7,810 nucleotides of DNA, from positions 1 through 7,810 of the forward strand of contig JAKONM010000036.1 of the NCBI GenBank assembly GCA_022701925.1, given 5' to 3'. Positions 6,159 to 7,810 of this stretch are shown one piece after another. The position numbers were made by a program, and so were the translations under genes. This DNA comes from Microbacteriaceae bacterium (lineage in GTDB: Bacteria > Actinomycetota > Actinomycetes > Actinomycetales > Microbacteriaceae). A model generated the notes under the pieces. The model made no database searches. It saw only the letters and a program-made list of their open reading frames with translations, and was not told the DNA's origin. Within the stretch, counting starts at the first letter, position 1. Every line of letters begins with the position of its first letter.

Positions 6159-6260
6159 TCGCGGATCCACAGGAATCGGTCGACACGCCGGTGCGGAGGC
6201 CTCCGTACCGGCGTGTCGGGCAGGAATTGCGGATCCGCGCGGGAAGTGCGGATCCGCGAA
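6159..6260. repeat. Composite palindromic element, copy 2 (inverted)
   Basis: Second copy of the element at 5417-5518, in opposite orientation. Palindromes are at 6161-6170 (degenerate, GCGGATCCAC), 6229-6238 and 6248-6257 (both exact GCGGATCCGC). The two adjacent palindromes are 19 bases apart start to start, as in copy 1; the hairpin-flanking pair is 68 apart, against 69. The central hairpin pairs 6181-6199 with 6200-6218 over 19 positions, with a single non-Watson-Crick pair (G6193 opposite T6206). Its outer half carries the same CGACACGCCG / CGGCGTGTCG arms as copy 1, while the centre differs. It fills the gap between the pgi stop (6271) and the methyltransferase ribosome site, so it could end pgi transcripts, act in the methyltransferase leader, or both. 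Confidence 0.8.
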
Positions 6261-6270
6261 CCCCGGGCGG

Positions 6271-7810
6271 CTACTTCCGCAGCTGCAGGTACTTGGCGAT
6301 CAGCGCCTTCGTGGAGGAGTCCTGCTGCTCCAGGGCCCCCGCCTCGCCCTGCACGGCGGGCGTGATCTCCTGCGCCAGCTTCTTGCCCAGCTCCACGCCC
6401 CACTGGTCGAAGCTGTCGATGCCCCAGACCGTGCCCTCGACGAAGGTGATGTGCTCGTACAGCGCGATCAGCTGCCCGACCACCGACGGGGTCAGCGCCG
6501 GGGCCAGGATCGAGGTCGTCGGCCGGTTGCCGGGGAAGCTGCGGGCGGCCACGACCGACTCGTCCACGCCCTCGGCGCGCACCTCCTCGGCCGTCTTGCC
6601 GAACGCCAGCGCCTTCGTCTGCGCGAAGAAGTTCGCCAGGAACAGCCCGTGCACGTCGGTCTCGCCGTCCTGCAGCGGTCGGGCCGGGTTCGCCACCGCG
6701 ATGAAGTCGGCGGGGATCAGCCGGGTGGCCTGGTGGATCAGCTGGTAGAAGGCGTGCTGGCCGTTGGTGCCGGGCTCGCCCCAGAACACCTCGCCGGTGT
6801 CGGTGGTAACCGCCGCGCCGTCCCAGCGCACCGACTTGCCGTTGGACTCCATGGTCAGCTGCTGCAGGTAGGCCGGGAAACGGTGCAGGTACTGGCTGTA
6901 CGGCAGCACGGCGTGGGTCTGGGACCCCAGGAAGTTGACGTACCAGACGTTCAGCAGACCCATGAGCAGCGGCACGTTGCGCTCCAGCGGCGTGGTGCGC
7001 ACGTGCTCGTCGACGGCGTGGAACCCGGCCAGGAACTCGGCGAACCGCTCGGGGCCGATCGCGACGGCCAGCGAGGTGCCGATGGCGGAGTCGACGGAGT
7101 AGCGGCCGCCGACCCAGTCCCAGAAGCCGAACGCGTTGTCGGGGTCGATGCCGAAGTCGGCGACCTTCTCCAGGGCGGTGGAGACGGCGACGAAGTGCTG
7201 CGCGACGGCGGACCGGCGCTCGTCGTCGGAGTCCGGGACCGCGAGCCCGTCCCACAGCCACTGGCGGGCCAGCCGGGCGTTGGTCAGCGTCTCCAGCGTG
7301 CCGAAGGTCTTGGACGCGACGATGAACAGGGTCGTGGCCGGGTCGAGGTCCTTCGTCGTCTCGGCGAGGTCGGTGGGGTCGATGTTGGAGACGAACCGGC
7401 ACTCGAGCCCGTCCTGCACGTACGCCTTGAGCGCCTCGTAGGCCATCACCGGGCCCAGGTCGGAGCCGCCGATGCCGATGTTGACCACGGTGGCGATGCG
7501 CTGGCCGGTGACCCCGGTCCAGTCCCCGGACCGGACGGCCCGGGCGAAGGCGTAGACCTTGGCCAGCTCGGCGTGCACGTCGGCGTCGACGTCCTGGCCG
7601 TCGACGACCAGCGGGGGCTGCATGCCCTCGGGGCGGCGCAGGGCGGTGTGCAGCACCGCCCGGTCCTCGGTGACGTTGACGTGCTCCCCGGCGAAGGTCG
7701 CCTGCAGCCGGTCCAGGACGCCGGTCTGCTCGGCGAGGCTGCGCAGCAGGTCGAGGGTCTCGTCGGTGACCAGGTTCTTGGACAGATCCACGTGCAGGTC
7801 GGCGACGTCC
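6271..7810 (-). CDS. pgi: Glucose-6-phosphate isomerase (5' end outside the window)
   Basis: Cytosolic phosphoglucose isomerase, interconverting glucose 6-phosphate and fructose 6-phosphate in glycolysis, gluconeogenesis and sugar-nucleotide supply. The frame continues through the right edge: residues DVADLH precede VDLSKNLVTDETL, a junction typical of the family interior, so the GTG at 7791 is not the true start. About 30-45 N-terminal residues are missing by comparison with ~540-550-aa relatives. Numbering from that GTG: phosphate-binding VNIGIGGSDLG (103-113), SIS motif ASKTFGTLET (159-168), signature WVGGRYSVDSAIG (226-238), MESNGKS with catalytic E315 (314-320), GTNGQH with H346 (341-346), and the C-terminal signature FDQWGVELGK with K470 (461-470). 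All key residues are present, so it should be active. The stop is TAG at 6271. The composite element follows, then the methyltransferase gene on the same strand. Confidence 0.97.
   Translation of the reverse strand, partial: DVADLHVDLSKNLVTDETLDLLRSLAEQTGVLDRLQATFAGEHVNVTEDRAVLHTALRRPEGMQPPLVVDGQDVDADVHAELAKVYAFARAVRSGDWTGVTGQRIATVVNIGIGGSDLGPVMAYEALKAYVQDGLECRFVSNIDPTDLAETTKDLDPATTLFIVASKTFGTLETLTNARLARQWLWDGLAVPDSDDERRSAVAQHFVAVSTALEKVADFGIDPDNAFGFWDWVGGRYSVDSAIGTSLAVAIGPERFAEFLAGFHAVDEHVRTTPLERNVPLLMGLLNVWYVNFLGSQTHAVLPYSQYLHRFPAYLQQLTMESNGKSVRWDGAAVTTDTGEVFWGEPGTNGQHAFYQLIHQATRLIPADFIAVANPARPLQDGETDVHGLFLANFFAQTKALAFGKTAEEVRAEGVDESVVAARSFPGNRPTTSILAPALTPSVVGQLIALYEHITFVEGTVWGIDSFDQWGVELGKKLAQEITPAVQGEAGALEQQDSSTKALIAKYLQLRK

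Noticed and set aside
6145..6186. Methyltransferase start at ATG 6186
   Set aside because: The extra 14 residues would be encoded partly by the palindromic element and precede the good Shine-Dalgarno at 6151-6157, which serves the ATG at 6144.
5417..6260. CRISPR array
   Set aside because: Only six 10-base palindromes in two clusters 700 bases apart, in both orientations, with no regular repeat-spacer series and no cas gene.
5417..6260. Integron attC sites around a gene cassette
   Set aside because: The inverted repeats around the methyltransferase invite the idea, but I see no GTTRRRY/RYYYAAC core sites and no integrase; the arms are a different sequence and are self-palindromic.
5654..7402. 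Long minus-strand frame spanning the methyltransferase, the element and part of pgi
   Set aside because: Low-complexity out-of-frame reading through two well-recognised genes; it also translates through the palindromic element.

Overview
The window is very GC-rich, with coding frames that almost always end codons in G or C. It has no LPS- or outer-membrane-type genes other than two family 9 glycosyltransferases. Together with the actinobacterial flavour of the glucose-6-phosphate isomerase, this suggests a high-GC Actinomycetota chromosome. A Thermoleophilia-like lineage (Patulibacter, Conexibacter or Solirubrobacter type) is possible but cannot be shown from the sequence alone. Nothing indicates a plasmid or phage: no integrase, transposase, tRNA, rRNA or CRISPR array is visible.

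Layout: (1) 79-1176 (+), a family 9 glycosyltransferase. (2) 1177-1477, a gene-free convergent interval rich in nested hairpins, a 16-bp palindrome and an imperfect direct repeat. (3) 1478-3637 (-), a family 3 glycoside hydrolase. (4) 3638-3756, a short divergent intergenic region. (5) 3757-4365 (+), a YagU/DUF1440 membrane protein, followed after 5 bases by (6) 4371-5396 (+), a second family 9 glycosyltransferase, probably in the same transcript. (7) 5417-5518, a composite palindromic element. (8) 5542-6144 (-), a small class I SAM-dependent methyltransferase. (9) 6159-6260, a second copy of the element in opposite orientation. (10) 6271-7810 (-), pgi, whose 5' end lies beyond the window.

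The proteins are recognisable housekeeping or envelope-sugar functions: sugar phosphate supply (Pgi), sugar transfer (two GT9 enzymes), glycoside hydrolysis (GH3), a small membrane protein and a methyltransferase. No multi-gene system that looks undescribed is evident from the proteins.

The most unusual signal is non-coding. Two ~100-bp elements each carry three copies of the 10-bp palindrome GCGGATCCGC (one of the six is degenerate) arranged around a central hairpin with arms CGACACGCCG / CGGCGTGTCG. The spacing is almost identical in both copies, and they lie in opposite orientation on either side of the methyltransferase gene. They may be a dispersed palindromic repeat family (REP/BIME-like or MITE-like), bidirectional terminators, or protein-binding sites; the sequence alone cannot decide.
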